A stretch of DNA of 64,000 nt from the NCBI GenBank assembly GCA_021613335.1, contig JAJTWR010000437.1, forward strand, positions 310,001-374,000, given 5' to 3'. Origin of the DNA: Whitmania pigra. Lineage: Eukaryota; Annelida; Clitellata; Hirudinida; Haemopidae. Shown here piece by piece: positions 11,641 through 22,990 of the stretch (positions are counted from its first letter, which is position 1; the number at the start of each line of letters is the position of its first letter). The position numbers were made by a program, and so were the translations under genes. Under the pieces are notes generated by a model, which worked only from the letters and a program-made list of their open reading frames with translations, made no database searches and was not told the DNA's origin.

Positions 11641-11979
11641 GTACGAGTTCTTTTACTCAATAATCACGAAGTTTAGACTGATCAAATAAATGTGCATCAA
11701 AATGTTCCTTAAGATTTCAACTTTGTTTTATAAACATATTCGCTTATGGATCTGCATAAATACCAAAACATCCCAATCCTCGAACTAATATTTAAGGAGA
11801 CCTTGGGTGACATGGAACTGGTAAACCATACCAGAGTTTATCCGAAATATATAATCGCCACAGAAGTAGTTCCAATCAGGTTTTTGACTAGAATGTTTCT
11901 AACTGAGTTATAACTTGTTAGTAATTATATAATAATTATAATGAAGACCTACACAAAAGGCAATAGAACCTAAGGCCTC

Positions 11980-13875
11980 ATGGAAAAAAGCCAATGGATC
12001 CTCAAGAATAACAGGAACTTGGTGATCCATTCAAGACTGGATGATTTTATAATAAATTACAGAGACTTAAACAGAGGGCTCCTTGATAGATTTTGTGAAA
12101 CTTCAGGCCTGGAGCCCAGCACAGTAAAGCTAAGAAGTATTTTTCTTATGATTATAACACATTTATGTTTATGACAGGCATGTGTAAAAGCCATTGGAAA
12201 AATTGCCAAAGAAGTTTGCAGAGGCAGAAAAAATAAGAGCTCCAAATCCATTTATGTAAATGATATTATATCTCCAATGGATTTTGAACTGTTAAGATTT
12301 ATTCTGGAAATAATTTAGTGCATTATACATATTGATTATTGCATACAGTCTAAGACAGAGGATGATGATGACATTGTTATTGCTGATGATGGTCCTGAAC
12401 CTAAGAAGAAGGTGATATCTCTAGCAGTTACAGATAATTAATTTATAAAATAATCTCATCATTAATTTTGGTTTCAACAGAAAATGAATCTCACCAGGCA
12501 AGAGACATTCTTGACAGAACTTAATGTGCAGGAAAAGGCAAGCATTTTTATTTACTAAAATTTAGCTTATGTAATGATACATGTGTTAGCGTGTCGGTGA
12601 TGGTAATGATCATGATGTGGGGTGTTCGGAACCTAGTCCGCACTGCCAGGGAGCATTCTTGATATTGGTTCTATATATTCAGTAGCAGGATAATTGCATT
12701 GTTGGTTTGGTTACATAAGGCATTCAAAATGTCTAAATAAATATTTTAGTATGTATCACAATCATGTGGCATTTCTTCCTTGCCAAATGTTTTTCAATTT
12801 TGTTATCAACTTCAGGACATGTTACAAAATGATGAGACAATCAAGATGAATGCAAAAGAAACAAATGTGAACCAAGTGATATTTTAACATTTTAAAATTA
12901 AAAGTCATGGAAAGCAATCAGTTAATTTCCATGTTTCAGGCATCTGATATACAGCCAGTCACATATGGAGTTGTGCAGTTGGTGGCAAGTGGAAGAAGGG
13001 TAAGTGCCAAACTGCTGTAGTTTAAAATGAAAAACAGATGCAACTACAAACCAAAATATACTTTGTGAGAATGCTAATGCTAAACAAAATTTTTCTAGGC
13101 TTCAAGGACCAACCCCAGAATGACCGACAAACCATTCATCGACAAGAAAAAATATCATCACATTCTGGCAAGCCGGAGAAAATGGTTCACCTCTGAGCAT
13201 ATCAACATGGCCATGTATTACATGGCCAACAAGTTTGAACACATTGACGGTTTTTTTGATTCTGAAATTATAAGTTGTGTAAGGCGCAATTCGTCCATTG
13301 AATACCCAACATCAAAATTTGTGCAGATAATCAATGTGAAAAAATCTCACTGGATTACAATAAGTAATTTAAGGTGCAGCGACAGCCACATTGATGTGTA
13401 CGACAGTATGAGAAGTTCATACCAAGACCGAGACAAATTTCTGATGTGGTATTTGGGACGCTCATTTTGCACTAAGTCTTTAACACTATTACAACATGAC
13501 GTTCAACAGCAATCAAATGCCTATGACTGTGGACCCTATGCAATTGCTTTTGCTTTAACACTATGTCTTGGTATAGATCCCAGCATGTGCAGTTACGATG
13601 AAGAAGGACTGAGAAGTGGTATCAGACAGATCTTCGCCAGTGAGGAACTTATCCCGTTACAATCTGGTCACAGGAGATCAGGGTTGCCAAGGACAATTGA
13701 TGTAGAAATTTATTGCATCTGTCAAGTGGCTTACCAGGGTGATGGCACTGCGAACATGGTAGATTGTGATATGTGTGGGAGGTGGTACTATGATGATTGT
13801 GTGCAAGCACCAAAGAGTTCGCTGAGGCAGACGTGGCATTGTCATGATTGTATTAGTAATAATATTATTTTATGA
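11980..13875 (+). CDS. Ulp1/SENP-type cysteine protease with C-terminal PHD-like finger
   Basis: Seven exons, all introns phase 0: 11980-12123, 12178-12255, 12349-12411, 12481-12537, 12816-12875, 12940-12999, 13099-13875, giving 412 residues. The intron after 12537 has a GC donor (AAG/gcaagc). Residues ~150-350 form a C48 peptidase with the full triad: His in KSHWITIS, Asp in IDVYDSM, then QQQSNAYDCGPYA with the oxyanion Gln and catalytic Cys. A C-terminal PHD-like finger follows (YCICQ, CDMCGRW, CHDC), but the usual His ligand position reads Tyr (WYYDDC). An acidic stretch and a KPKKK-like basic patch lie in exon 3. Family members cleave SUMO or related modifiers; here the role is inferred to be in transposition or host evasion. 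The gene lies wholly inside the 10697-14955 element. Sure of the protease, less of the first exon. Confidence 0.88.
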
Positions 13876-14784
13876 TGATTAATTCTATTCTTGTGATAAA
13901 TGTTTTTGTTGTCAGTGCTAATGCAGGTTTGCTCATCTCTCTGACTGCAATCCAAAAAGTTTGCAATAAATATTTTGTTGTTGTTAATGCCCAATGATTC
14001 AATTGATTTTTTTTCTAGAAACAACTTAGTAACCTGACATCTGAAGACTTTGAATTTTATGTTACTCACATATTTAAAAAGTTGTTATGCAAACGACCCC
14101 AAACAATGATTCTCTCTTAAAGATTTCCTATTGGAAGGATTAATTAAAATGATTAGTCTACAACTTTATTTGCAACTTGACACTTGTCAAACTAATTTTA
14201 CCAGTAACTGAATAATATTAAACAACTCTACTTCCTATCCAGGATAAAGTTCCTCACACTAATTAGGTGTCTCTGGACACGAGTTTTCAATGACCTTTTA
14301 CAATCGTCGAGAAGGTTAGATAAGCGTTTAAAACAAGATATATATAATATTAACTGTATGATAACGTAAATTACAAATAATTTTTGCAGAAATCTATCTC
14401 AAGAGTCATGTGGAACAATATGATCTGGTCATCTCCAAGCTCTCTAAATTAACTGCGATTTTCATGAGATTTAACAATGACAATAAATAGTTTACATGTT
14501 GCCATCACAATTGTATTCGTCACGATACACAATAAAAGTTGATAAATTTTCTCGAGATTATTTGTAGAGTTCGAGTTGCGTGGTTTTTCCGGACCGTGTT
14601 TATTTTGAAAGTTTGGTTTATTAGAAAGTAGCGATGATTCTGGGTGTGCAATAATGTTATAAATATTTAGACTTACGTATTTCTACACAAATAAATTATT
14701 ATTTACATAAATTTAAATACTGAAGCTTAATGTTTTATTTCTGTACTTTTATTTATGTTTTTTCAAATAATTTAAAAAACAAAG

Positions 14785-14955
14785 TCTTCTGTTGATTGAG
14801 ATATGAACATTTTTAAAAAGCATTTGTAACGTAGTTTCCAAATATTATAATTTGAATCTTCGCATTAAGAAATAAATGTGAGTGTCTGCTAACTTCAGCC
14901 ACGTTAGAGACTAGGCTTTTACCATTATATAAGTGTCTGCTGGCGGAAGACAAGT
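14785..14955 (-). repeat. Right terminal inverted repeat of the Ulp1-PHD transposon
   Basis: Inverted partner of 10697-10868. Unlike the left side, it is not preceded by 183-bp units, so the element ends are asymmetric. Confidence 0.9.
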
Positions 14956-14963
14956 AGGGGTAG

Positions 14964-15450
14964 TTAAAGCGAGCACGGAGCTCTCGGTGTATGATGGAGA
15001 GTAGAGATTGACAAGGACATAAATTGGTTGGAGGCCAATTGACTTTAGACCAGCCCTAAAAAAAAGGTCATCTCACGTTTTGCGAGGGTTTGCCCCCTTG
15101 GAAAATTCTGAAATGACGTCCCCGGAGATTGATCTAATCAATTTGTTTTATTATTTGTTGGATTAAAAAAAAATCTAACAAATTCTATTTGCTATTTATT
15201 ATTATGTAGCTACTAGCCTACGGTAGGATGTGAGCGTGACATATTTCAATTGTTTTATTACAAAATGTTTTGTTATTTTTGAAATATTTCAAAACACAAA
15301 AAAAAACATAAAAAAAAAAACAAAAAATATTTACAACATTAAAAATGAATTTTTGATATTGCTGAAACCAATTGCCATATAAATATATGTATTATGTATG
15401 TATATATGCATATATATACTATATGTATATATATACATAGATATGCATCA
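14964..15450. other. Non-coding spacer with interspersed repeat and TA-rich tract
   Basis: 15050-15125 (ttgcgagggtttgcccccttgg and flanks) recurs in diverged form at 25010-25055. 15378-15446 is a TATATG/CATATA-rich, self-complementary tract. No gene seen. Confidence 0.5.
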
Positions 15451-15722
15451 TGGCCTCTTGCTAAAGTAGCTTCTAAGATTTTGTCGTTGCCTGCAACAAC
15501 TGCTGCAATCGAAAGAAGTTTCAGTGATTTCTAAAATGGTAAACGGAACCGACTCAACACAAACAGGACTGGAAAACTGGTTTTATTTACAGCTTTTAAA
15601 AAAAGCTTATAGCTTATAGTGCTTCAGAACGTAATCACAACTCCGAAGCAGAAGACGATGAGTCTGAGAAGGATGAAGACAGTGAATTTGGTGATATGGA
15701 CTCAGAACTTGATTTAAATTAG
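15451..15722 (+). pseudogene. hAT transposase C-terminal dimerisation fragment
   Basis: Blocks LPATTAAIERSFSDF and KRNRLNTNRTGKL are the hallmark of the hAT C-terminal dimerisation domain. A stop codon separates them, and a frame change leads into an acidic tail (ASERNHNSEAEDDESEKDED) ending in TAG at 15720. Inactive as it stands. Confidence 0.8.
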
Positions 15723-16391
15723 CACTGTTCTAGTTTTGTGCTGTATTTTTTACTTATTTTGCAATAAATCTGTTAATGTCTTACTTATGTCGTGGTTATT
15801 GAGTAAAAGGACTTGTAAGACAATCCATTACTGGAAGGTCATCCACCTAACGTGCTTCGCAATATTTGAAACAAGTATGTTGTTCCACAATTTTATAGGC
15901 TAATAAGGTATACATATTTGGAAAGTAGAAATCTCAATAAACATTTTGATGCACATTTCTTCAGTCGAAATGTCGTGGTTGTTGAGTAAAAGGACTTGTA
16001 AGACATTCCATTACTGGACTTTCGCTTAAGATGTCTCGCGATATTTGAAGCAAGTATGTTGTTCCACATTTTAAAAGCTAATGAGGTATACATATTTGGA
16101 AAGTAGAAATATTAACGAACATTTTGATGCACATTTCATCAGTCGAAAAGTCGTGGTTATTGAGTAAGAAGACTTTTGTATGAATTCCACAAATGCCTAA
16201 TAACTTCAAAAATTTGAAAATCTTCCTACAATTGATGTATAACCATTTTTGAAAAGCGTTTGAAACGTAGTTTCCAAATATTAAAATGTGAAATATCGCA
16301 TTAGAAATTAAATTTGAATGTCTGCTAACTTCAGCTAAGTTAAAGACTAGGTTTTTACCATTATATAAGTGTCTGCTGGCGGAAGACAAGT
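15451..16391 (+). mobile_element. Right half of a related transposon with hAT transposase C-terminus
   Basis: Reading left to right: a hAT transposase C-terminal relic (15451-15722), an AATAAA at 15763, two and a part 183-bp-type units in reverse orientation (from 15789 and 15972, broken near 16150), then an end that is the reverse complement of 10697 onward over more than 500 bp and terminates in GGCGGAAGACAAGT at 16391. No matching left end was found nearby, so the copy is truncated or rearranged. The layout of transposase tail, poly(A), subterminal repeats and inverted end suggests an autonomous relative of the Ulp1-PHD element. Confidence 0.75.
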
Positions 16392-16861
16392 CTTTTAACA
16401 ATAGGACTTTCGCCCTGCTAGCCTTATTCAAGGCGCCGACTGCTCGGCATTTTTAAAATTGTTCTAAAAATCTGTTTAATTAATATAGCTCCTCCCCTCT
16501 TCGCGACTCCTCCCACTTCCGAGACAGATATTAGGGGATTTAAGCCTCAACCTATTTTGTAGATGTGCACTATAAAACCACTAATTTGTGCATTTAAAAC
16601 AAACTCTATTTGACATTAACAAGACTTTTAATGAATTTCCTTAAATTAAGCAAACAATTTCTTTTCAAGGCTTTTAAAAAGCGCCATGAAATTTAAATAT
16701 TACTTAAATGCAATGAATTTGGAAGAATTAGTCACTGGATTACTTATTACAGTCTAGACAATTCGTTTAAATTTTGATTTTCTGTCGAGTGGATTTAGAG
16801 AAGACAGGCATATGTGTGATTTGTTTTTGGCCGCAAAGACGATATTTGATGTAGAGTAACT
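16392..16861. other. Spacer and probable 5' region of ELL
   Basis: AT-rich except for a GC-richer patch at 16410-16530. It directly precedes the ELL start codon and should contain its promoter. No element recognised. Confidence 0.35.
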
Positions 16862-19697
16862 ATGTCTTTCACTGTCAAGTTGGGTTATGGCGGTCTGTAT
16901 TCAAAGTGTTCGAAATGTTTTGTGAAGCTTACTGACTCATCATTGAAATCTTTAGAGGAATATCAAACTAAGGTTTCTGTCTTTCAACTTCAAAAAAAAT
17001 TTGTTCTAAGCTTTCTAAATCATTAAACTATGGCTACTAGGAATTAAAAAATGTTTATTTGAGATTTGCGATGTTCGCCTCATTAATTGTTTGATAAAAC
17101 ATTAATTCAAATTTACTTTTCAAAAAGAGTTTGAAGACTGGCCTGAAAATACAATTTGATGGTACAGAAGGAGTAGGTGTAATTTTTTTTATAATTTGTT
17201 ATTAAATAAATCGTTTTTCTTAGTTTACATGCAAGTAACTTAATGGTTGTGACTAAGTAGTCATATTTTCCTTAACTTAAAGTTCCTGCAAGTTCCAGTA
17301 AGACATTCTGGTGGAAAAGAACTTATAAAATCATATTCATTCAATTTTACTCCTGAAAGCAAAGATGGCCTAACTGAATGCTTTGGCTCTGCAAACAGGT
17401 CCCTTATTTTTTATTTCTCCACTTAGTATGAGCTTAATCTCATGGGAAACCATTTACTTGTAATAGCAATGGTCCATTTAAACACTTGGGTGCCTTTTCT
17501 CACAAGTTGGTAATCAAAGCTTCAGATGATGTCTTTCAAAATACCTTAGAGAAGATGTCCATGGTTGAACAAGAGTCAAAAAAAAACTGGTAAGTTTGAA
17601 TTTGAGCTTCCAACACCTAGGTTGCCTGGCCTGGCTTTAAAAATGCTAAATTGTTTAGTACTAATGTATTTTAGTATTAAAGAAATAAAGTTCAAAGACC
17701 ATGAAAGAAAGATGGCAAACTTTAAGTCAAAGCATTCAGCAGCACCTCTTGAACCAAGGAAAATTCTAGTGGTTCCAAAGCCAAGAAAACCTGAGGCTGC
17801 CATAAAACCCAACCAAACTTATTCTGCGAATGATTCCTTTGATTTTACTGCTCGCAAAAATACCAGAGTGGCACCTCTCAAGTTTGATGTTTTGTTTGAA
17901 TGTTGTTTTAACTGACTGAATTCATTGTAGCCTTTCTTCAAGGAAAAGACCTGCTCCAGATACTTCTCAATGCTCTTCGCCTGCTGCCTCGTTGCCTGAT
18001 GCTTCTTCTCAAGTTCTAGTTTGTATTTCAACTATTAGCCTTGAAAATTAACTTAAATATTGTTTAATATATAATAAGGATGTTGGTTCTTTAATAATTC
18101 ACTGCACAGAATGTTTAAGAGCGGTTATATTAATTCCATCTTCAAACATTTCAATTTATAAATGTTTTTAGAAACACCTTCTACTGAATATGGTCAAATG
18201 CAAAAATTGAATTATAACACTTTTCTTTAAGTCAAAAATTATGTTTAGGCTAACAACACTAGTTTAATAATTTATATACCAATATAGTAGTATTACAAAT
18301 AATTTAGTTTGTTGTATCATGTTTTTGTTGTAAGATTTAGCTTCACTGTGCTTGCACATTTTATATTCAATTTAAAGTAATTAAACTCGATTTCTCAGTG
18401 ATATTGTTCTCCATTTCAATCCTTAGGCTTCATTATTTTCCTATGATTTTTAAAAAACATTTGTGGTTTTATAGTTATTATTAGGTCCGATAGCACAGGT
18501 TCCTTTCCTTTTGAGTTTTAATTTGCACTTGTATTTTTGTAAAAGGTTCAAAAATTAAAAAAAAACTACACCAATTCAAAACCTTCAACTATTTCAAATA
18601 ATTAATTTATTATATGTCTATATGTCCTTTGACTTACAATAAATAGCATGAATTATTTTTAATTAGATATAGTTTCTATCATGGAACATTCTAGAGATAC
18701 AAGAACCTTGTTAAGATGAAACACTGATGAAGTGTTAATTTTCTAAAGTTTTGTTACCGCATACTTGATTAATGCTTTAATGATTTTTAGAGTGTAAGAG
18801 GCATTGCGTTTTTAGGTTTAAACAACATGCATTGCATGAGTTTAAATATTGTCTTGGCCAATATGGTTAATGCATTAAATCTGGAAGAGTAATTATCATT
18901 CATGATATGTTCATAAAATTTATGAATTTTGTTTGAAATAACATTAGGCCTCTGATCCTCTTCATGGTAATGCTGAAGCATCTGTTATCAAAAAGTCTAG
19001 AATAGCTCACAAGGGTAAAGAAACCATGGATGCCATGAAGAGTCTTGAAAATGGTCAGTTGTGAGAATACATCACATGTTATCATACTTATAATACATTT
19101 TAAGGTTTTTTCTACAGATGCACAAGATGTCAGTGATGAAAAGGAATATGAAAGGTAGTTGTTTGAGAGTTCTAAATGTATACAATTAAAATATACCTAT
19201 ATTTCCTAGATTTTCTAACAATTGCTTTCATAACAACTTTAGTGAAACAAAAAGTTTGCCACTTAAAATTACGTTGGTCTTTACTTTTTATTACAGCATA
19301 TACCCCCCAATTTGCAATCCAGAGGAGGCACATGCTTACAGGTCTGAGTACGAGAAAGACTACACAATCTATGGAGAACTCCACCAAAAGAATCATGATC
19401 GTCTGGTTAAGTTCAACCAGTTTGTTGAAGATTTGAAGCATGAAACATTCAAAACAGACTCCTACATGGTAGATACCTTAATTATTAAATTTATTCTGAA
19501 CCAGTTCATGCAATTTTGTCTTTTTGATGCAGAATGTTCTTTCAAAAATTTACTTTGAATATGACCGCCTCCAAAAAAACCAACAACATGTGGAGGAAAA
19601 GATGAGGTTTACTGAGCTGCACAAAAAATTGCATGTCTTGAAACAAAGGATCGTTGAATATGAATGTCAGAACGATGTCTGTTCAACCAATAATTGA
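16862..19697 (+). CDS. ELL: RNA polymerase II elongation factor ELL
   Basis: ELL suppresses Pol II pausing and is a subunit of super and little elongation complexes in the nucleus. Exons that fit in phase: 16862-16972, 17128-17172, 17283-17398, 17467-17589, 17675 to about 17890, then 18948-19053, 19118-19154, 19297-19468, 19533-19697. The N-terminal ELL domain shows VKLTDSSLKSLEEYQ, ESKDGLTECFGSAN and a KLVIKASDD block. A basic PKPRKPEAAIKP stretch follows. The C-terminus is the occludin/ELL homology domain: YRSEYEKDYTIYGELH, FNQFVEDL, then KIYFEYDRLQKNQQ. Exons between ~17900 and 18947 (Ser/Pro-rich candidates at 17932-18020, another near 18170) are unresolved, so the protein may be near 430 residues, shorter than human ELL (621). 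Convergent with DECR1, stops 483 bp apart. Confidence 0.88.
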
Positions 19698-20179
19698 AGA
19701 TCTCAAATGCATTGCTGACTACATTATGAAAAACATAATGTTTAAATCATGCTATGCTAATGTGATAAAAATGATTTCTAAGCATCCCATTAACTGTAAT
19801 TTGTACTTGTTCCAACATTAAATAACTTTGGGTTGTACCACGTTTGTCTTGCAATTTTTTTGTTTTGTTTTTAGCACTTTTCAGTCATTCCTTTGTTTTC
19901 ATTGCTTTTAATAACCACATTTCTAATGAAAAAGTGCCACTATAAAGTATTTAATGAAATGTTTTCTTGCCTATTTAAAGTGGTTTGAAAGGTTCTAGAT
20001 TTTTAATGAACATAGAATAGTGAGATGTTGTAAAGACATGATTATGACAATTCAAAAATTGGAATTCAGTAGATATTGAGTGCAGCTCAAGTTCACATGA
20101 ATCAACTTTTTGGTTCTTTCAGATTCTTTATATGCATGAAAGTGAAATTTAGCTGAAAATAGTTTCTCTTTGAGCCAGA

Positions 20180-21866
20180 TTATGACTGCTCAACAACTTC
20201 TGAAGTGGACTTTTGTTTGTTTTTGATGAGGTTCTCGATAACAACCCATTCTTCATCCTCCACTATTTCAATCAACTCATTGAATGGACCAGCAGCAAAG
20301 TTGAATTCACCTCCATCAAACTTGATGACCTGAAATAATTTTGTGGTTCTGGGTGAGAAGCATTATTGATAGTGAACATATTAATTATGACTGAAGCTCA
20401 CATTTCCAGTCATCCAGCTAGCATAGTCACTGACGATGTATGATGCAAGGTTGGCCAATTCCTCAACTTCTCCAAACCTTCCAACGGGAATTTTGTTCAA
20501 TCTCTTCTTAGAGAATCTTCCAGTTGGATCTAATTGATTTTGAGAACCCTGCAGAAGATATTATGTTAACTCATGCTTTAATGTGATTTATATAGTGCTT
20601 GCCTACCTGAGTCAATATTGGCCCAGGCTGAATGCAATTGAATCTCAAACCATGTATGCACCATTCAGAGGCCAAGGACCTGCATTTGAAAGTGTACTTA
20701 TCCTCAGTTTTTCCCAGTTTAGTAATAAAACTAAATAATACATAAAATAGTAAAATAAAAGTATGGAAATGTGCACAGGGATTACTTGGTGAGGCTTTCA
20801 ACTCCAGATTTTGCACAGGCTCCAGGCACTGAAAATGAGGACCCACTGGATATGTAGTTTGCAGACATATTCAGAAATGTCCCTTCTGCAATTCATTTTA
20901 TTAATATGTGGTAGTATGTACCTTACAAATGGTACTTAATCTGAAAACCTTGTTTAGCTGAGATTAGCCTTTTGCTAATGTCCATGGTGACATTGATTGT
21001 TCCTCTGAGGATGACATCGATGACTGCTGACCAGGCATTCGGGGAAAGTCTCAGGGTGGGACTGACAAAATTCCCAGCAGCATTGTTAATGACAATGGTT
21101 GGTAGTCCTAGATGGTCTATGCACTCAGATACAGCATCCCTCACACTTTCAGCAGATCTGACATCACATTTCACTGGCAATACCTTAAAGAACATCATAC
21201 AGTGAGAAACTATCAACATTATCCTCCTAAGTATACAACCTCATTGTTTGTTTCAGCAGAAATTGTGTCAGCAGTGTTCTTCAAAACATCAAGATTTCTA
21301 AAATGCAATGATTTTTCAATTTCAATGCATAAAAATCAGCAGGATCAGTATCTTATTAAAATTAGCTGATTAATACTTACCTGCTTACTATGGCAACTTT
21401 TGCTCCCAACTTAGACAATGTGGTTGCCATGCCAGCTCCAAGTCCTGTACCGCCACCTGTAACAAATGCTACCTTGCCTTTGAAAGTATTTCCTGGAAGC
21501 ATAGGGGTTTTCTTGGGCAAGAAAAATTGATTGCGAGTGATCCATGCTTCGCTGGACTCATCATCATCCATGGAGCTAAAGCATCTCACTGAACGGAGAG
21601 CTGATATTGGGTGCTTTCAAGGTAAAATGAATTTTGTCGAGATCGATAATAAATCAAAAGTACCATTAAGTTTCTAAAACTGAAATTTAAGATAAACCCT
21701 TTGAGTACATACATTTTTTGAGCGCAATATTTTTCAATGAATTGCACCTAAATCCTAAGAATTCAAATGTGATTTAAATTTCAAGTTGCAGATGATATTA
21801 TCTGTGACTAGTGATTAAACCCACCTTATTCGACGATCGAAATAGCGCGACACCTATGCGATTCAT
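20180..21866 (-). CDS. DECR1: Mitochondrial 2,4-dienoyl-CoA reductase
   Basis: NADPH-dependent reduction of 2,4-dienoyl-CoA during beta-oxidation of unsaturated fatty acids in the mitochondrial matrix. Eight exons close perfectly: 21866-21825, 21613-21381, 21297-21240, 21183-20949, 20885-20786, 20679-20607, 20548-20402, 20329-20180; 345 residues (human 335). The start [14 protein letters not shown] and the Arg/Ser-rich continuation form a good mitochondrial presequence. The SDR fold shows TGGGTGLG for nucleotide binding, NNAAGNF, a Tyr in SANYISSG and Lys in GACAKSG as catalytic pair, and FDGGEFN near the end. The human SASAK segment reads GACAK here, so a serine next to the active site is not conserved. 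This is the DECR1 type rather than the peroxisomal DECR2, from the presequence and the NNAAGNF/SPNAW blocks. Confidence 0.95.
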
Positions 21867-22898
21867 TCTGCGTGAACCCGACAGCAACCTGCAAAAGTTA
21901 CTAGTAACCTTTAACTTGACAGAGCATTGAGCTTAAAAGTGAAGAGGTCAAAGCGCTTTGAATCAAGCTATCCCCTGCATGTGAACCAACGAAATTATCT
22001 TTATATGTGATATGAATTGAAGGTTTTGTTGAGGTATACCTATTCATATAACCTGTTTTAGATGCACGTTTATACATCCACTTCGACAAATATATACACA
22101 AGCATAATAACCTTTTAGCTCTACGGCTTTTTTTAAATTAATAGCATGGAAATGGAACCCACAGCTGTTTAGTTTAAAATTATCAATTGCGTTTTCGATA
22201 TCACCAGAACAAAACATTCTTGAGACAATACTTGTGGTAGTGTCGGCTATTTTATTAGTTAGTGATCAATTTATATTTTTCCTACATCCTCCATCGTAGT
22301 ACGTTGATGCAAAACTATTTTTTTGAAATTTGGATGCTTCAGCTGGTTCTGGCGTTGACTCGATATTGCAGTACAACGAGAATGGCTTTGAATTTGAGAA
22401 GGTAGTAATCACGTTATTCAACCTCCAATCACACTGTCAAGATGAAATAAATTGTTTAAATTGACATTAGAGCAAAGAAAAAGCATTCTCTCGTGACCCA
22501 TTGTTCTTGATGGATAGGTAGTTTTAAGTCTATTAAGACAGGAGGTTCACACCAGGACCGGATTTACCTAGGTAGAGGTGTAATTGTTTGGTCGTAGCCA
22601 AGAAATATCTAACAGCAGGGATCATTTCTGCTTTTACCGAAGAGGAGTACTCTCTTCACTCTTCTTTTTTCTCGCATGATCAGGTGACCTTTTTTCCCGT
22701 CTAGTCTAAAATCATGGGCATTGTCCCTTGTAGCGGCTGTATATGCTCTACGAAAACAAACTAAATATATATAATAACTATAAATAAATATATTTATAAA
22801 CTTTATTAACAATCAAAGTAGAGTCATATAACACAAACAAAAATATGAAAATCAAGGAAAACGAAGAAGTCGAGGAAAACAATGAAAGCTAGTCAACC
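21867..22898. other. Non-coding spacer upstream of DECR1
   Basis: Promoter side of DECR1, then AT-rich sequence with no frame, repeat or RNA gene that I can support. Confidence 0.35.
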
Positions 22899-22958
22899 GA
22901 GGCCAAAGCAAAAGGCCTGAGAAGAGATCAACGAGAAGAGAATCAAGCGAGGAAGGAG
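22899..22958 (+). repeat. Fragment related to the Gypsy-type LTR at 57764
   Basis: The 60 bp with aaaggcctgagaagagatca matches, with mismatches, the LTR part around 57785-57845 (aaaggcctgataagagatca). It is too short to be a solo LTR and is probably an old decayed copy of a related family. Confidence 0.55.
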
Positions 22959-22990
22959 ACCACTGAGGGCGAACGGCTGAGTGTCTTTAT

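Larger units (their letters stand above)
10697..14955. mobile_element. Complete DNA transposon carrying a Ulp1-PHD gene
   Basis: The left end ACTTGTCTTCCGCCAGCAG and the right end CTGCTGGCGGAAGACAAGT are exact inverted copies. The inverted repeat extends ~170 bp with scattered mismatches. The same 8 bp, aggggtag, flank both sides (10689-10696 and 14956-14963). The 4259-bp unit holds a four-copy 183-bp array just inside the left end and one intact spliced gene (11980-13875). No transposase, hAT dimerisation block or DDE domain is visible in it. Eight-base duplications fit hAT, P, Merlin-like or KDZ/Zisupton-type elements. A related end next to a hAT transposase fragment at 15451-16391 favours hAT. 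KDZ elements are also reported with Ulp1 and PHD domains, so that remains the alternative. Confidence 0.88.

Noticed and set aside
15376..15446. TA-rich palindromic tract as a functional hairpin or origin
   Set aside because: It is adequately explained as a degenerate TATATG/CATATA microsatellite.
10697..16391. One 5.7-kb element using the outermost matching ends
   Set aside because: The 8-bp duplication matches 10697-14955 exactly, while the flank after 16391 (cttttaac) does not match aggggtag.
17819..18031. Coiled-coil-like 70-codon minus-strand frame
   Set aside because: It lies opposite ELL exon sequence; the plus strand has the homologous content and splice signals.
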